Made by a program: the position numbers and the translations under genes. From Rudanella paleaurantiibacter (GTDB lineage: Bacteria > Bacteroidota > Bacteroidia > Cytophagales > Spirosomataceae), in the NCBI RefSeq assembly GCF_009184635.1, contig NZ_WELI01000005.1, positions 496,001 to 560,000 on the forward strand: a stretch of DNA of 64,000 bases, written 5' to 3'. A model generated the notes under the pieces. It was not told the origin of the DNA, did not search any database, and saw only the letters and a list, made by a program, of their open reading frames with translations. Positions 7,997 to 16,628 of this stretch are shown here, one piece after another; position 1 is the first letter of the stretch; each line of letters opens with the position of its first letter.

Positions 7997-8983
7997 TTAC
8001 AGCGTAAGCAGAATCTCTTTCAGTACAGCCTGTGCCGACCATTCGCGGTTGGCAGCCTGCTCAATCACCAGCGACTGTGGACTGTCGAGTACATCGTCGG
8101 ACACTTTTACGTTCCGGCGAACGGGCAGGCAGTGCATAAACTTACCGTTATTGGTCAGCTGCATCTTATCCATCGTAACCATCCAGGCCGGATTCTGCGT
8201 AAGCACCTGCCCATAATGCGTATACGAAGACCAGTTTTTGCCGTAAATAAAATCGGCACCCTCGAAGGCTTTCTCCTGATCGTACTCGACGCGTGCATTA
8301 CCGAGGTATTCGGGGGCCAGTTCGTAACCAGGAGGGTGAGTCACCACAAATTCAATTTCACCGGCATTGGCCAGCGGGTTCATCCATTCACAAAACGAGT
8401 TAGCCACCGCTTGTGGCAATGCCTTGAAGTGCGGAAGCCAGGTCAGTACCACCTTAGGGCGGGCCAGCATAGCATAGGCCGCTTTGGCCTCGGCAATCGT
8501 GATACAGTCGGCCAGCGACTGCAACGGGTGCCGGGTGGCCGACTCCAGATTCACAATCGGTACGCCGGCATACTTCCGAAACTGACTCATCACCAGCTCG
8601 CGGTAGTCTTTGTCGCGGTCTTTCAGCTCGGCAAAGGCCCGAATCCCGATCACGTCGCAGTAGCGCCCAATCACAGCAGCCGCTTCTTTTACGTGTTCAG
8701 CCTTGTCACCATTCATGATAACCGGGTGGCCTTCAATCATTTCTTCCATTTCCAGCCCCCAGCTATCCTGTCCTACGTTCATAATCATCACGTTCATACC
8801 CAGATTCTGAGCCGCTTTTTGGGTGCTCAGACGGGTACGCAGACTCGAATTGAAGAAGATCAGACCAATGGTTTTGTTTTTGCCCAGGTGCGCATCTTCA
8901 AACGGATTGGCTTTTACATACAGTCCCTGCTTAATGAGGGCGTGGATGTCAGTGACGTCGGTGGGGGAAATGAAATGCTGCAT
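7997..8983 (-). CDS. argF': N-acyl-L-ornithine transcarbamylase (acetyl- or succinylornithine)
   Basis: A 328-residue transcarbamylase of the argF' type, which carbamoylates N-acetyl- or N-succinylornithine rather than free ornithine. It has the carbamoyl-phosphate motif as SSLRTRLST (about 46-54), NVGQDSWGLEMEE, HPLQSLADCITIAEAK, the divergent TWLPHFKALPQAVANSF segment, and MHCLPVRRNVKVSDDVLDSP, where ordinary OTCases have HCLP. The loop after QDSW carries both a Glu (E79) and a Pro (P87). A Glu/Pro exchange in this area is reported to set acetyl versus succinyl preference, so the substrate is left open. The gene lies between argD and argB. Confidence 0.9.
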   Translation of the reverse strand: MQHFISPTDVTDIHALIKQGLYVKANPFEDAHLGKNKTIGLIFFNSSLRTRLSTQKAAQNLGMNVMIMNVGQDSWGLEMEEMIEGHPVIMNGDKAEHVKEAAAVIGRYCDVIGIRAFAELKDRDKDYRELVMSQFRKYAGVPIVNLESATRHPLQSLADCITIAEAKAAYAMLARPKVVLTWLPHFKALPQAVANSFCEWMNPLANAGEIEFVVTHPPGYELAPEYLGNARVEYDQEKAFEGADFIYGKNWSSYTHYGQVLTQNPAWMVTMDKMQLTNNGKFMHCLPVRRNVKVSDDVLDSPQSLVIEQAANREWSAQAVLKEILLTL

Positions 8984-9085
8984 ATTGAATCATGAACCCA
9001 GGAAGCGGGCCACCTATCAGCCACAAACCCGAAGGGTAGCCCGTGTTTTCCTGCGTTGATAAATGTTTTTTTGTCAGAAATATCG

Positions 9086-10219
9086 TTACGACTGCACGGC
9101 CAGGCAAACACTCAGAGCCTCCAGAAACTGATCGGCTTCGGCTTGCCCAACGGCCAGCGACGGCAACAAACGAACCGTATTCTTGCCCGCTACGCCCGTA
9201 AAAATATGATGATCGTACAAGAGCGTGTTCCGTAGCGACTCTACCGGAAAATCATACTCGATCCCGATCATAAGCCCGCGTCCGCGCAGCTCTTTATAGC
9301 CGCCAATCTGCCGGATACCGTTCATAAGGTAATCCCCCATGCGGGTAGCATTGTCGATCAGATTCTCGTCGCGCATGATGTCGAGAACCGCAATGGCTGC
9401 CGTACAGGCCAGGTGATTACCGCCAAACGTTGTACCCAACAACCCGTAGCTCGCCTTGAACTTGGGCGAAATGAGGATTCCTCCAATCGGGAAACCGTTG
9501 CCCATACCTTTGGCCATGGAAATAATATCGGCCTGAATGCCACTGAACTGATGCGAGAAAAATTTACCCGAGCGTCCGTAGCCACACTGCACACCATCCA
9601 GAATAAGTACGGCACCGGTTTCGTCGCAACGCTTCCGTAGCGTTTGCAGAAAAGCATCGGTAGCCACCTGAATACCTCCTACGCCCTGAATCCCTTCAAC
9701 AATCACCGCGCAGGCTTCGTCGGTAATGCCTTGCTGAGCCGCTTCGGCGTCGTTGAACGGCAAAAAGGTAACGTGTTCGCTGTAATTGACCGGAGCTACA
9801 ATAGCCTTATTGTCGGTAGCCGCAACGGCTCCGGCCGTACGACCGTGAAACGCCTTACTGAACGCAATCACTTTTTTGCGACCTGTATGAAACGACGCCA
9901 GTTTGAGGGCATTTTCGTTGGCCTCTGCCCCCGAATTACACAAAAACAGGGCGTAATCCGGATGTTCCGACATCTCGCCTAACTTATCGGCCAGCTCCTG
10001 CTGCAACGGAATCCTGACCGAGTTCGAATAAAACGAAATTCGGTTTAGCTGCTCCGTCAGGGCCTGTACATAGCGCGGATGCGTGTGCCCTACCGAAATC
10101 ACGGCGTGGCCACCGTACAAGTCCAGATAACGATCTCCCTTGGTATCCCAAAGGTAGCTGCCCAACGCCCGAACGGGTTCCACATCGTTCAGCGGGTACA
10201 CATTAAATAACTCAGCCAT
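9086..10219 (-). CDS. argD: Acetylornithine/succinylornithine aminotransferase
   Basis: A 377-residue class III PLP aminotransferase converting N-acyl-glutamate semialdehyde to N-acyl-ornithine. Motifs include DTKGDRYLDLYGGHAVISVG near the start, CNSGAEANENALKLA for PLP-phosphate binding, LILDGVQCGYGRSGKFFSHQ, and SMAKGMGNGFPIGG with the Schiff-base Lys. The length is slightly short but complete. It is the first gene of the minus-strand arg group; argF' starts about 100 bases downstream. No argC, argG or argH is in the window, so the rest of the pathway must be elsewhere. Confidence 0.9.
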   Translation of the reverse strand: MAELFNVYPLNDVEPVRALGSYLWDTKGDRYLDLYGGHAVISVGHTHPRYVQALTEQLNRISFYSNSVRIPLQQELADKLGEMSEHPDYALFLCNSGAEANENALKLASFHTGRKKVIAFSKAFHGRTAGAVAATDNKAIVAPVNYSEHVTFLPFNDAEAAQQGITDEACAVIVEGIQGVGGIQVATDAFLQTLRKRCDETGAVLILDGVQCGYGRSGKFFSHQFSGIQADIISMAKGMGNGFPIGGILISPKFKASYGLLGTTFGGNHLACTAAIAVLDIMRDENLIDNATRMGDYLMNGIRQIGGYKELRGRGLMIGIEYDFPVESLRNTLLYDHHIFTGVAGKNTVRLLPSLAVGQAEADQFLEALSVCLAVQS

Positions 10220-10324
10220 CGGCAGTAGAGGGCGTCAGCCGATCGTACGGCTGCGCTCATTTCATGTTTCGCAAAAAAAGAAGAACAAGATTACGGATTT
10301 TTAGGGGAATAAGGGCCAAAAAAA

Positions 10325-10357
10325 GCAAAAAGGAAGCGCTTGAGCCTCCTTTTTGTA
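10325..10357 (-). terminator. Probable terminator after the alpha/beta hydrolase gene
   Basis: An imperfect hairpin (CAAAAAGGA paired with TCCTTTTTG) is followed on the minus strand by a T-rich run. It lies 28 bases past the hydrolase stop codon and before argD. Confidence 0.45.
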
Positions 10358-10384
10358 AACTTGACAAGGCCATCCACCCCTCCC

Positions 10385-11116
10385 CTATACACGCACCAGA
10401 AACTCGCGCAGTATTCGAAGCGACTCCTCAGGTTGCTCGATCATGCCCAGATGCCTGGCATTTTCCAGCCCGACAAATACCCCTTTTTCATTGAGCAGAT
10501 CGGCCATTTGTATACTTTTCTCAAACGGAACGAGATTATCTTCTTTACCCGCAATCACGAGCACCGGAAAGGTAGCCCGTTGCAACACCGCCGAGCGGTC
10601 GGGTCGGGCAGCAATGGCACGTACACCCGCAGCCAGCGCATCCGGAGGCAGCTGGGCCCCAATTTCGATACGGTTAGCTACCAGTTCGTGGCGCTTTTCG
10701 CGGTGCGCGGGGGCCACCATTTTAGGGACCGTCTCTTCGACAAAGGCGCGGCTCCCCTGTTGCTGAATTTGTTCAATGGCAGCCTGCCGTTTGGCTTTCC
10801 GTTCTTCATCATCGGCAAACACCGTCGAATGAAACAAAACGAGCCCACTAACCAGATCAGGGTGATATTCAGCAAAGGCCAGCGCCACGTACCCACCCAT
10901 CGAATGCCCTACCAGCACCGCCTGATCAATTTGAGCCGCCTGTAGCATGCTGTACAGGTACTCGGCATAGGCTTCGATAGTCGTATGGTTGGCGAGGCCC
11001 GAGAAATCGGGTTTAACCAGCTGATAATCCTGAGCGAGTTCGGTGTACAAGGTGTCCCAGATCGACGAGTCGACCCCGTGGCCGTGCAGCAGAACAACCG
11101 TTTTTTTCTGATTCAT
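10385..11116 (-). CDS. Alpha/beta hydrolase
   Basis: The start chosen is the ATG at 11114-11116 (MNQKKTVVLLHGHGVDSSIW), giving 243 residues; the longer frame to 11182 reads through a hairpin repeat and is not credible. The protein has the HG oxyanion-hole motif (LLHGHG), the nucleophile elbow VGHSMGGYVAL (Ser near 84), a late Asp in IAGKEDNLVPFEKS and the catalytic His in ENARHLGMIEQPEE. This is the layout of small esterases or lipases of the RsbQ/BioH/3-oxoadipate-enol-lactonase type. No signal peptide. The substrate cannot be told. Confidence 0.85.
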   Translation of the reverse strand: MNQKKTVVLLHGHGVDSSIWDTLYTELAQDYQLVKPDFSGLANHTTIEAYAEYLYSMLQAAQIDQAVLVGHSMGGYVALAFAEYHPDLVSGLVLFHSTVFADDEERKAKRQAAIEQIQQQGSRAFVEETVPKMVAPAHREKRHELVANRIEIGAQLPPDALAAGVRAIAARPDRSAVLQRATFPVLVIAGKEDNLVPFEKSIQMADLLNEKGVFVGLENARHLGMIEQPEESLRILREFLVRV

Positions 11117-11125
11117 ACCGTTTTG

Positions 11126-11190
11126 ATTGAGTGATTGAGCAAATGAGCGATTGAGTGAATAGGGCCAGAGCGTTTCACACAATCATTCAC
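11126..11190. repeat. Intergenic hairpin repeat, GAATGAGCGAAT-type word
   Basis: Repeats of GATTGAGTGATTGAG, AATGAGCGATTGAGTGAAT and an opposite arm with AATCATTCACTCC. Same word family as the repeats at 19.35 and 36.4 kb. It lies directly upstream of the hydrolase start. Confidence 0.6.
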
Positions 11191-11199
11191 TCCATTATA

Positions 11200-11291
11200 A
11201 GTTAATGCACAATGAATAATGTACAATGGAAAAAGCTCAATGCGCTGGTCATCATCGTTTTCACTATTCATTCTACATTATACATTTCATT
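11200..11291. repeat. Intergenic hairpin repeat, AATGTACAATG-type word
   Basis: Left arm AATGCACAATGAATAATG (about 11203-11226), right arm CACTATTCATTCTACATTAT (about 11263-11289), separated by about 35 bases. The word recurs at 7.74 and 63.95 kb. Confidence 0.6.
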
Positions 11292-11310
11292 CCGATTCAG
11301 TACGTAAAAC

Positions 11311-11369
11311 ATACAAAAACAAAGCGCCGGGTGGCCGCACGAAGCCAATCTTCATGCGACCACCCGGCG
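11311..11369 (-). terminator. Strong GC-rich terminator after the lipoprotein gene
   Basis: A stem of about 20 bp (11325-11344 with 11350-11369), broken only by wobble pairs, has a 5-base loop and is followed on the minus strand by a T-rich run. It lies 57 bases past the lipoprotein stop. Confidence 0.65.
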
Positions 11370-11426
11370 GCTCACTCGTTGCTTTTTGGTCTTCAGACCG
11401 GCACGGTCGCGTGCCTGAGCCTTCGG

Positions 11427-12041
11427 TTATCGCAACAGATCAACCAAAATCAGCACCAGACCCACAATCAGGGCGATAATACCCAGCGGGCTGGCTACCC
11501 CCAGCAACATCAGAATCAAACCCGCAATGGCAATGATAGCCCCCAGTGTGAGCAGACTCTTCGCCATTGGCTGATCGGGAGCCATCTGCTTCTTGATCTT
11601 TTTATCGATCTTTTTCACCATGGTCCGCTCCATCAGGTTCATTTTCTTGGCGGCCGTGTTTGATACGGGTGCCATGGTTGCCTGCTGAGCGGTTGCGTCG
11701 AGCATGGCGTTGATCTTCGCCATTTTCTTCTGCACCCGCTTGTCGGCCATTACCTCTTTGTTGCTGGCCACAGCCTCGTTCAGCTGCGCCCGAACCGTAG
11801 CCAACTGCGCTTGTGGAGCCGGCGTAGCAGGTGTTTCCACTTCAGGCGTTGCTACCGGTGCCTGCACCGCTACCGGTGCTTCATTCTGAGCAGGTGCAAT
11901 GGTTTGTACAGCCTCCGACTTGGTAACCGTAGCAAACTTTTCGGCAGGGGTGCGCTGAACAGTTGCATACGGACGGCTGCAGGCAGTGAAAAGGGCCGTT
12001 CCGGCCACGAAAAGGGTGATTCGTTGGGCAAAAGTTTTCAT
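11427..12041 (-). CDS. Lipoprotein with Pro/Ala-rich linker and C-terminal membrane helices
   Basis: A 204-residue protein starting MKTFAQRITLFVAGTALFTAC: a signal peptide ending in an LFTAC lipobox with the lipidated Cys at 21. A Pro/Ala/Val-rich stretch (about 45-85) follows, then a helical region rich in K and M (MADKRVQKKMAKINAMLD, MVKKIDKKIKKQMAP), and finally two closely spaced hydrophobic segments (about 163-203) rich in Gly, Ile and Leu. Small Bacteroidota proteins with such a tail are annotated as hypothetical. Function is unknown. Confidence 0.7.
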   Translation of the reverse strand: MKTFAQRITLFVAGTALFTACSRPYATVQRTPAEKFATVTKSEAVQTIAPAQNEAPVAVQAPVATPEVETPATPAPQAQLATVRAQLNEAVASNKEVMADKRVQKKMAKINAMLDATAQQATMAPVSNTAAKKMNLMERTMVKKIDKKIKKQMAPDQPMAKSLLTLGAIIAIAGLILMLLGVASPLGIIALIVGLVLILVDLLR

Positions 12042-12157
12042 CAGATAACGTTTTTGTTTAATGGTGAACTACTCAGATTTCACCGGTCTAACAACGCCCT
12101 GATGACTTTGTTACTAACAAATGACGCAGTTCCGAAAAAGCGAGGAAACGGTCCAGA

Positions 12158-13408
12158 TTAGGCCGCAGCCGACGTATCGGACCACCGCAACATGCCCTGA
12201 AACTTCGAATCGCCAAATTTCTGCCGCGCATAGTCGAGCGACACCGTAAACTCCTTAACACCGGGTTGCGACGGTAGCTCGTACATAGCATCCAGAATGA
12301 TGGATTCACAGATCGAACGCAGGCCCCGCGCCCCCAGGTTATAGGTGAGCGCCTGATCAACGATAAAATCGAGCACTTCGTCGGTCCATTTCAGCTCAAT
12401 ACCTTCCATCGCAAACAGCTTGTTGTACTGTTTCGAAATGGCGTTTTTAGGTTCGGTCAGAATCTGAAGCAGAGCCTTGCGGTCGAGGGGTTCGAGGTGA
12501 GTCAGGATCGGCAAACGGCCGAGCAACTCAGGGATAAGACCGAACGATTTGAGATCCAGTGCCGATACGTACCGCATTAGGTACGATTTTTCGGAGCTCT
12601 CGTGGAGCCGACGCTCCCCCGAGAACCCAATGGGCCGCGCGTTGACCCGCTTGGCAATATGCCGCTCAATGCCATCGAATGCGCCCCCACAGATAAACAG
12701 AATGTTTTCGGTATTGAGGGCAATCATCCGCTGATCGGGGTGCTTACGGCCACCCTGCGGGGGCACATTCACCACCGACCCTTCGAGCAACTTAAGCAAG
12801 GCTTGTTGCACCCCTTCGCCACTAACATCGCGGGTGATTGAGGGATTGTCGGCCTTGCGGGCAATCTTATCGATCTCATCGATGTAGACGATACCCCGTT
12901 CGGCCGCGTCGACATCATAGTCGGCTGCCTGAAGCAGGCGGGTCAGAATGGTTTCCACATCTTCGCCCACGTATCCAGCCTCGGTAATCACGGTGGCATC
13001 GGCAATGCAGAAAGGAACTTCCAGAATCTTGGCAATCGTGCGGGCGAGGTACGTTTTACCGGTACCGGTTTCACCCACCATGAGAATGTTCGATTTTTCG
13101 ATCGTTACCTCATCCGCCGACTTCGGCTGCATCAGCCGCTTGTAGTGGTTATACACAGCCACCGTCAACGCTTTTTTGGCCTCGTCCTGCCCAATCACGT
13201 ACTGATCGAGGTGCTTTTTCATGTCGACCGGTTTGATCAACTTAATATCGACCTCTTTAGCCTCGGTCCGTTGCGGCTTCATTTCCTGCAACACCACCTG
13301 ATGTCCCTCTTCAATGCAATAATTGCAGATATGGGCATCCAGGCCAGAAAGTAGCAGCATGACCTCATTTTTGCGTCGGCCGCAGAACGAACAGTTTATA
13401 TTTGGCAT
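12158..13408 (-). CDS. clpX: ATP-dependent Clp protease ATP-binding subunit ClpX
   Basis: A 416-residue AAA+ unfoldase that feeds substrates to ClpP. The N-terminal zinc-binding domain has Cys at 6, 9, 28 and 31. Walker A is GETGTGKT at 112-119. The pore loop [10 protein letters not shown], Walker [14 protein letters not shown], the RKH loop [10 protein letters not shown] and sensor-2 [13 protein letters not shown] are all present, so the protein looks fully functional. In many bacteria clpX follows clpP directly; here lysoplasmalogenase, blh and rhodopsin genes lie between the two. Confidence 0.96.
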   Translation of the reverse strand: MPNINCSFCGRRKNEVMLLLSGLDAHICNYCIEEGHQVVLQEMKPQRTEAKEVDIKLIKPVDMKKHLDQYVIGQDEAKKALTVAVYNHYKRLMQPKSADEVTIEKSNILMVGETGTGKTYLARTIAKILEVPFCIADATVITEAGYVGEDVETILTRLLQAADYDVDAAERGIVYIDEIDKIARKADNPSITRDVSGEGVQQALLKLLEGSVVNVPPQGGRKHPDQRMIALNTENILFICGGAFDGIERHIAKRVNARPIGFSGERRLHESSEKSYLMRYVSALDLKSFGLIPELLGRLPILTHLEPLDRKALLQILTEPKNAISKQYNKLFAMEGIELKWTDEVLDFIVDQALTYNLGARGLRSICESIILDAMYELPSQPGVKEFTVSLDYARQKFGDSKFQGMLRWSDTSAAA

Positions 13409-13484
13409 GAATACGTGTCTATTTCAAGTAGAAAAATGTGAAACGGTAACGGGGTGTTGATGGTGTTTGTTGACCGAAACCGCA

Positions 13485-13512
13485 CAAAAAAAGACTTGAC
13501 GCGAATCAAGTC
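13485..13512 (-). terminator. Terminator after the lysoplasmalogenase gene
   Basis: The stem GACTTGA/TCAAGTC with a 6-base loop is followed on the minus strand by a run of seven or eight T. It separates the lysoplasmalogenase gene from clpX. Confidence 0.7.
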
Positions 13513-13578
13513 ATAATGGGCTAACAAAAATAAAGGCATCGTGCCGAAAACCCAAGTGCCAGTTTATCCAAAGGACAG

Positions 13579-14289
13579 TTACTGAACAGCCACTTTGGCG
13601 TCCTCCACATCGATGGTTGCCTCTACCACTCCCGTCACAATCAGGTATTGCGCCACTGCATACGTACTCATGACAATCAGGTGGGCAGCAGGTAACGGAA
13701 ACGCAAATTTATTTAATGCGATGGCCGAGTCGGAGACCATAAACAGGACAGCCCCCGCCACTACTTGTTTATGATTGGCTTCGGTAACAGCCTCCCGGCG
13801 CATGGCCGCCATGATCCCCATCAGCGCAATACAAACGATATACCCCACAACGGGCCCAAGTAGCCCGGTTGTTTCCAACGGTTTGTACAGATACAGCAGA
13901 AATCCGGCCGAATACAACCCAAACGGAATGGCCCGAAGCGCAAACCGTCCCGCCGACAAACGCACGCCAACCTCACTCAATTGCCCCCAAAAAGCAGCTA
14001 TGTAGGCCAATTGCATCAGCAAAAACGACCCCAACCCCACCACAAACAGGTCAATTTCCCGAATCATCAGGAACACATCGCCGAGCAAGGCAAATACCAT
14101 CCCGACAAATAACCACCGAACCGGTCCGCTTTCCTGCCAATGTGCCCGTTTAAACACCACCCAGGTCATGAGCGAGAGCATAATGAGCGGCTTGCATACG
14201 TAATGTAACACAGGGATATGCAGCAGGTTACCCGTGATTTCGAGCGCTGTCACGAGAAACAACCAGATAAAAAGCGGACGAGAAACCAT
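13579..14289 (-). CDS. Lysoplasmalogenase-like membrane protein (YhhN/TMEM86 family)
   Basis: The start at the ATG at 14287-14289 (MVSRPLFIWLFLVTALEITG) gives 236 residues, the usual family length; longer in-frame starts add a polar leader. About eight hydrophobic helices are seen. Family hallmarks include CKPLIMLSLMTW, the GDVFLMIREIDLFVVGLGSF segment with conserved Asp and Gly, and VAGAVLFMVSDSAIALNKF with the late conserved Ser-Asp. YhhN-family enzymes hydrolyse the vinyl-ether bond of lysoplasmalogens. Here the gene is divergent from blh, and a link to the rhodopsin cassette is only positional. Confidence 0.8.
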   Translation of the reverse strand: MVSRPLFIWLFLVTALEITGNLLHIPVLHYVCKPLIMLSLMTWVVFKRAHWQESGPVRWLFVGMVFALLGDVFLMIREIDLFVVGLGSFLLMQLAYIAAFWGQLSEVGVRLSAGRFALRAIPFGLYSAGFLLYLYKPLETTGLLGPVVGYIVCIALMGIMAAMRREAVTEANHKQVVAGAVLFMVSDSAIALNKFAFPLPAAHLIVMSTYAVAQYLIVTGVVEATIDVEDAKVAVQ

Positions 14290-14402
14290 ATCGGCCAATG
14301 ATGAACAGTTGTGTAAGCCTGCAATTTGGGCCGATCTATCCATATAAACAACATGTCGTTTTTCCTGAGTCAATACTCGAAGTTCCGCCAATCTACCATC
14401 GT

Positions 14403-14526
14403 GCAAAAACGCTCAGTACTGGACATTAGATGTTGGACATTAGACGTTAGCCCTCCCTCTATAAAGGTAGTAAGTCTAACGTCCAGTGTCTGAAGTCCGA
14501 ATGTCCAGTACTGAGGCAAAAACGCT
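14403..14526. mobile_element. MITE-like element with 11-bp target-site duplication, copy 1
   Basis: The 102-bp body (14414-14515) starts CAGTACTGGACATTAGATG and ends AATGTCCAGTACTGAG, so its ends are inverted repeats; internally the word GGACATTAGA recurs. A perfect 11-bp direct repeat, GCAAAAACGCT, flanks it (14403-14413 and 14516-14526). A second copy with the same ends and its own 11-bp duplication lies at 53.4 kb in the opposite orientation. It carries no gene, so it must be moved by a protein coded elsewhere. It fills the gap between the lysoplasmalogenase and blh genes; beyond it, 14290-14402 and 14527-14591 show nothing clear. Confidence 0.8.
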
Positions 14527-14591
14527 TAAACATCCGGTTCTGTATTGAGTTTGAACAGATTAGTACCACGAACCAACCGTACACTTCACCA

Positions 14592-15557
14592 ATGATCCGC
14601 TTACTGACCGCCCGGGTTTGGTATCGCCTGTGCCAAACCCCCACCCTTCTGACCATTTTCGTTGGTCTTTTTTTGGTCACGTACCAGTTTGTAACAGGCT
14701 CGCTCCCCCAAACGCTTCAATTAGGTTTTTGCGCTTTTATGCTGGCTGTGGCAGGCATCCCGCATGGCGCCCTCGATCATTTGGTCGAGCACGAACGGTC
14801 CGTCCGGCTCAACAAACCTTTTTCGTTCAGGCGGTTTATCGCCAAATATTTACTTACCATGGGCCTCTATGCCATTGCGTGGCTGTTTGCGCCTGTGCCT
14901 TGCCTACTGGTTTTTCTTTTGATCTCATCCTGGCACTTCGGCGAAACCGACCTAAGCAATGCCCCCCAGACCCCGTATTGGCTTCTCGCCCGGCTTGCGG
15001 CTGGTGGCTTCGTTCTGGGGTTCGTTCTCTTAACACATGCCGACGAAACAAGCCCAATTCTGAGTCGTATCGTGCAGGCTGACGCTCAGGTTATGTCCGT
15101 TTGGCAATTTGTTGCGAACCGGGCAGGAGCGGTATTACGTGGGTGGGCCACCCTAATTTTAGTATTAACCATGCTGGCCTACAGCCACCATCCAATTCCA
15201 CTCAATGGGGCCCGGATGATTCGATTACTTAGTATCCTTTTACTGGCCTATTTCTTACCCCTACTGCCTTCGTTTATGTTGTACTTCGGTGGTTGGCACG
15301 CCCTCTCTTCGTTTGCTACCCTTCAGAATTTCCTGCCGGTTCACAACCAAAAACCGTACAGCGCTCTGAAACATATTTGGGTAAAATCACTGCCTCTTAC
15401 GCTGCTTTCAATCTTCTTTCTACTTCTTTTTACGGTTGGTTGGCAAACGATTTTCCCCAATTTCGACCCTTTACCCATTTTGTTTATCTTTTTATCCTTA
15501 ATCACTTTACCACACATTGAGGTTATGTACGGAATTGACAATAGTTCAACTAATTGA
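14592..15557 (+). CDS. blh: Brp/Blh-family beta-carotene 15,15'-dioxygenase
   Basis: A 321-residue polytopic membrane protein that would cleave beta-carotene to two retinals. The family signature GIPHGALDHLVEHE (about 57-70) supplies two conserved His, SWHFGETDLSN (about 116-126) a third, and YFGGWHALSSF (about 234-244) another; these bind the catalytic iron in the family. The rhodopsin gene follows 187 bases downstream on the same strand, the classic partner arrangement, since retinal is the rhodopsin chromophore. No carotenoid genes (crtE/B/I/Y) are in the window, so beta-carotene must be made from another locus. Confidence 0.9.
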   Translation: MIRLLTARVWYRLCQTPTLLTIFVGLFLVTYQFVTGSLPQTLQLGFCAFMLAVAGIPHGALDHLVEHERSVRLNKPFSFRRFIAKYLLTMGLYAIAWLFAPVPCLLVFLLISSWHFGETDLSNAPQTPYWLLARLAAGGFVLGFVLLTHADETSPILSRIVQADAQVMSVWQFVANRAGAVLRGWATLILVLTMLAYSHHPIPLNGARMIRLLSILLLAYFLPLLPSFMLYFGGWHALSSFATLQNFLPVHNQKPYSALKHIWVKSLPLTLLSIFFLLLFTVGWQTIFPNFDPLPILFIFLSLITLPHIEVMYGIDNSSTN

Positions 15558-15744
15558 TTTTCAATATCCTATACCAATAAATTCCAGAAATAATTGACTA
15601 AGTAAACAGATTTTACGTACCGTTGGATAAAAATATTGTTTAGTTTTTTCAGCAAAACTCTAAACAATAAAAATGAACAGCCTGTTGAGGTTTTAATAAT
15701 TAATTGCACTTTTTCAGTTTGTTCACTTTTTCACTTCAACTACA

Positions 15745-16500
15745 ATGCTTAGTCAACTTAACTCAATTTTGCTGGAAGTACTTCAGCCAGGTGATGTAAT
15801 CGGCTTCACGTTTTTCACCGGTTACATGTCAATGTTTGCCGCGTCGGTCTTCTTCTTCATGGAACGCGGTGAGGTAGATGGCAAATGGCGTACGTCTCTA
15901 TTAATCTCTGGTCTCATTACCATGATCGCAGCCGTGCATTATTTCTACATGCGTGGGGTATGGCTTGAGACCAAAACATCGCCCACCGAATTTCGCTACA
16001 TCGACTGGACCCTTACTGTACCACTGATGTGCGTTGAGTTTTACCTGCTGATCAAGCCCTACGGTGGCAAATCGTCAACCCTCTGGAAGCTGATTGGCTA
16101 CTCGGTATTCATGCTTGTAACGGGCTACATCGGTGAAGCAATTGACCCAAGTAACACCATTATCTGGGGGGCGGTATCAACGTTGGGCTACCTCGGCATT
16201 ATTTATGAAGCCACCCTGGGCGACGTAAAGAAGACAGCCGATGCTTCACCCAACCCAGAGGTAGCAAAAGCCGTGAAGCTGCTCCGCAATTTTGTGCTGA
16301 TCGGCTGGGGTATTTACCCAATCGGGTACATGGCTATGCCCGGTGGTTTACTCGGCGGCATGGGCCTCAACCTGGATCTCGTTTACAACATTGGTGATGC
16401 CATCAACAAAATCGGATTCGGTTTAGTCGTGTATGGAGCGGCAGTGGCATCTACTAAACACGAGTCGAAAGCTTCAAAGCTCGTATCGGCTACTGTTTAA
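15745..16500 (+). CDS. Proton-pumping rhodopsin (proteorhodopsin/xanthorhodopsin group)
   Basis: A 251-residue seven-helix retinal protein. Helix C reads RYIDWTLTVPLMCVEF: R84, proton acceptor D87, T91 and proton donor E98 give the DTE motif of outward proton pumps. H65 in helix B matches the His partner of the acceptor. D218 and K222 (NIGDAINK) in helix G are the counter-ion and Schiff-base Lys. M95, at the spectral tuning position, suggests green absorption. G142 in helix E (IIWGAVST) aligns with the small residue that opens a carotenoid-binding window in xanthorhodopsin-type pumps. Together with blh this forms a light-driven proton pump for extra membrane energy. Confidence 0.95.
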   Translation: MLSQLNSILLEVLQPGDVIGFTFFTGYMSMFAASVFFFMERGEVDGKWRTSLLISGLITMIAAVHYFYMRGVWLETKTSPTEFRYIDWTLTVPLMCVEFYLLIKPYGGKSSTLWKLIGYSVFMLVTGYIGEAIDPSNTIIWGAVSTLGYLGIIYEATLGDVKKTADASPNPEVAKAVKLLRNFVLIGWGIYPIGYMAMPGGLLGGMGLNLDLVYNIGDAINKIGFGLVVYGAAVASTKHESKASKLVSATV

Positions 16501-16569
16501 ACGTTTACAGAACAGTATGAGGTCTAAAACATTTACAGAACCATCATAGCATGGAGTAGAGTAGGATAA

Positions 16570-16607
16570 TTAAAAAAGGCAACCCCACTTGAGGTTGCCT
16601 TTTTTAA
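16570..16607. terminator. Bidirectional terminator between rhodopsin and clpP genes
   Basis: AAAAAAGGCAACC pairs with GGTTGCCTTTTTT around an 8-base loop, with A and T runs on either side. It can end both convergent transcripts. Confidence 0.85.
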
Positions 16608-16628
16608 TGACTCGTTGCAGACGAGAGC

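Noticed and set aside
7985-8995. Long plus-strand reading frame of 336 codons
   Set aside because: It lies entirely opposite argF', which has all family motifs; the frame is a by-product of its codon use.
13525-13532. A -7 element (TATTTTTG, minus) with TTG 20 bases away as clpX promoter
   Set aside because: Its start point would lie a few bases before the terminator hairpin at 13485-13512, so the hairpin would sit in the first bases of the clpX transcript; too uncertain to list.
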